The position numbers and the translations under genes were made by a program. 64,000 bases of DNA from Saccharomonospora viridis DSM 43017 (GTDB taxonomy: Bacteria; Actinomycetota; Actinomycetes; Mycobacteriales; Pseudonocardiaceae): NCBI RefSeq assembly GCF_000023865.1, contig NC_013159.1, forward strand, positions 2,382,001-2,446,000. Direction: 5' to 3'. Shown here piece after piece: positions 62,862 through 64,000 of the stretch (positions are counted from its first letter, which is position 1; each line of letters opens with the position of its first letter). A model generated the notes under the pieces. The model had not been told where the DNA came from, did no database searches, and saw only the letters and a list, made by a program, of their open reading frames with translations.

Positions 62862-64000
62862 GTGGCGGACAGTCAAGCCGTACTGAACTACCCGTTCCCC
62901 AACCCGACGCCGCTCGAACCCCCGGTCGAGTGGGCCGAACTACGCCGGAACTGTCCCGTCGCGAAGGTCAGACTCCCCAGCGGCGACGAAGCCACTCTGC
63001 TCACCCGGTACGAGGATGTGCGCACGGTCCTCTCCGACCCTCGCTTCACACGCGAACTCGACACCGCGTCGGGCGCGGCACGGGTCGCGGCCAACGAGTC
63101 GGGCGGCGTGTTCAACAGCTCGATGGCGTCGGCTCTGCCGCAGACGGGGAAGGAACACCTACGCTGGCGCCGTAGGGTCGGAAAATGGTTCACCGCCAAG
63201 AGGGTGGCCGCCCTCCGGCCGAGGATCGAGTCGATGGCCGACCAGCTCATCGACACGATGGTGGAGCAGGGACAGCCCGCGGATCTCAAGGCGAGCCTCG
63301 GTTTCCCCTTGCCGGTGTGGGTCATCTGTGACCTGCTCGGTGTCTCCGACTCCGATCGCGACCACTTCGCCTACTGGTCGGACACGCTGCTCAATCTCAC
63401 CAGGTACGGACAAGCCGAGATCGATGCCGCGCAGCGGGAGTTCACCGAGTACATGGGCGAACACGTCGCCGCGAAACGCGCCGCGCCCGGCGAGGACCTG
63501 CTGAGCGCACTGATCACCGAGGACTCCGATACCCCCTTGTCCGACGAGGAACTGATCGCCACGGGAAAGGGACTGCTCGTCGCGGGACACGAGACCACCG
63601 CGAACATGATCGGCAAGATGGTCGGCATGCTGTTGGCCGACCGGCGACGCTGGGAACGGCTGCTGGAGGACCGGTCCCTGATCCGCACGGCCGTGGAGGA
63701 GTCCTTGCGGTTCGACGCCAACCCCGGCTTCGGCATGCCGCGTTTCGTCAGTGAGGACATCGAGCTCTCCGGCACTCGGATACCGAGCGGAACCACGGTG
63801 GTGTGCAGCATGGCATCCGCCAACCGGGACGAGGACGCGTTCGATGACGCCGACGAGATGGATCTCGCCCGCACCCCGAATGCCCACCTGGCCTTCGGCT
63901 CCGGTGCGCACTCGTGCCTCGGCCAGGCCTTGGCCCGCACCGAGTTGCAGACCGTCCTGGACGTCCTGCTGCGCCGCTTGCCCACGCTCGAACTCGCGGT
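62862..64000 (+). CDS. cytochrome P450 (CYP105/CYP107-like), cut by the right edge
   Basis: 379 complete codons are visible. Start GTG at 62862 behind GGAGAGGA; then VADSQAVLNYPFPNPTPLEPP. I-helix LLVAGHETTANMIG, ExxR in AVEESLRFDANPGFGMPR, and haem loop HLAFGSGAHSCLGQALARTEL with the Cys ligand. The overall pattern is of soluble actinobacterial P450s that oxidise secondary metabolites or xenobiotics. Reads past the right edge; only the last beta strands are missing. A ferredoxin might follow outside the window. Confidence 0.9.
   Translation, partial: MADSQAVLNYPFPNPTPLEPPVEWAELRRNCPVAKVRLPSGDEATLLTRYEDVRTVLSDPRFTRELDTASGAARVAANESGGVFNSSMASALPQTGKEHLRWRRRVGKWFTAKRVAALRPRIESMADQLIDTMVEQGQPADLKASLGFPLPVWVICDLLGVSDSDRDHFAYWSDTLLNLTRYGQAEIDAAQREFTEYMGEHVAAKRAAPGEDLLSALITEDSDTPLSDEELIATGKGLLVAGHETTANMIGKMVGMLLADRRRWERLLEDRSLIRTAVEESLRFDANPGFGMPRFVSEDIELSGTRIPSGTTVVCSMASANRDEDAFDDADEMDLARTPNAHLAFGSGAHSCLGQALARTELQTVLDVLLRRLPTLELA

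Overview
The window is high-GC (roughly two thirds G+C) actinobacterial chromosome. The translated genes look like Pseudonocardiaceae, of the Saccharomonospora/Amycolatopsis kind. Evidence: mycothiol ligase mshC, an ergothioneine operon, an actinobacterial [2Fe-2S] ferrochelatase, an inhA/fabG pair, a GarA FHA protein, a PAC2 protein, many GTG starts, and several blocks that keep the gene order of Mycobacterium tuberculosis. The genus is inference; no rRNA or tRNA gene was found. Everything looks chromosomal; no phage, transposase, CRISPR array or plasmid module was seen.

Regions. (1) 1-11.4 kb resembles the Rv2118c-Rv2130c block: trmI (cut by the left edge), an M50 protease, a RecB/Cas4-like nuclease, a thioesterase, an orphan ParA, hisG/hisE, a methyltransferase, a HAD phosphatase, a PAC2 protein preceded by a mini-ORF carrying the same motif, a PptH-like phosphoesterase, and mshC. 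(2) 11.4-20 kb: TetR/CYP135-like P450 pair, cytoplasmic subtilase, Clp-N/HTH protein with paired palindromes, and a MoxR-VWA cassette like Rv0958-Rv0959. (3) 20-33 kb: hemH-inhA-fabG, trmL, a second MoxR-DUF58-VWA cassette (Rv1479-Rv1481 type), mobA, two membrane proteins, acnA and a TauE/SafE permease. (4) 33.7-38.2 kb: egtABCD. (5) 38-44.8 kb: LysR/amino acid dehydrogenase pair, acnR, two CNNM/CorC-type membrane proteins and a conserved protein. (6) 44.8-50.3 kb: the pgsA-garA-ftsR-nuclease-merR group (Rv1822-Rv1830 type) with an inserted TetR gene and a small membrane protein. (7) 50.5-58.8 kb: crotonase plus a frameshifted acyl-CoA ligase, siroheme synthase, ankyrin protein, PLP decarboxylase plus transporter with a divergent TetR. 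(8) 58.8-64 kb: xylose isomerase with divergent ROK repressor, an iron-siderophore binding lipoprotein under an iron box, and a second P450 cut by the right edge.

Links between genes. Low-molecular-weight thiol biochemistry is prominent (mshC, egtABCD). The haem and tetrapyrrole genes hemH and cysG are both here. AcnR most likely controls acnA from 8 kb away: a matching 16-bp site lies in both promoter regions. The two MoxR cassettes are paralogous. The CNNM pair is preceded by a proline- and acid-rich mini-ORF that overlaps its start codon, which could be a leader peptide.
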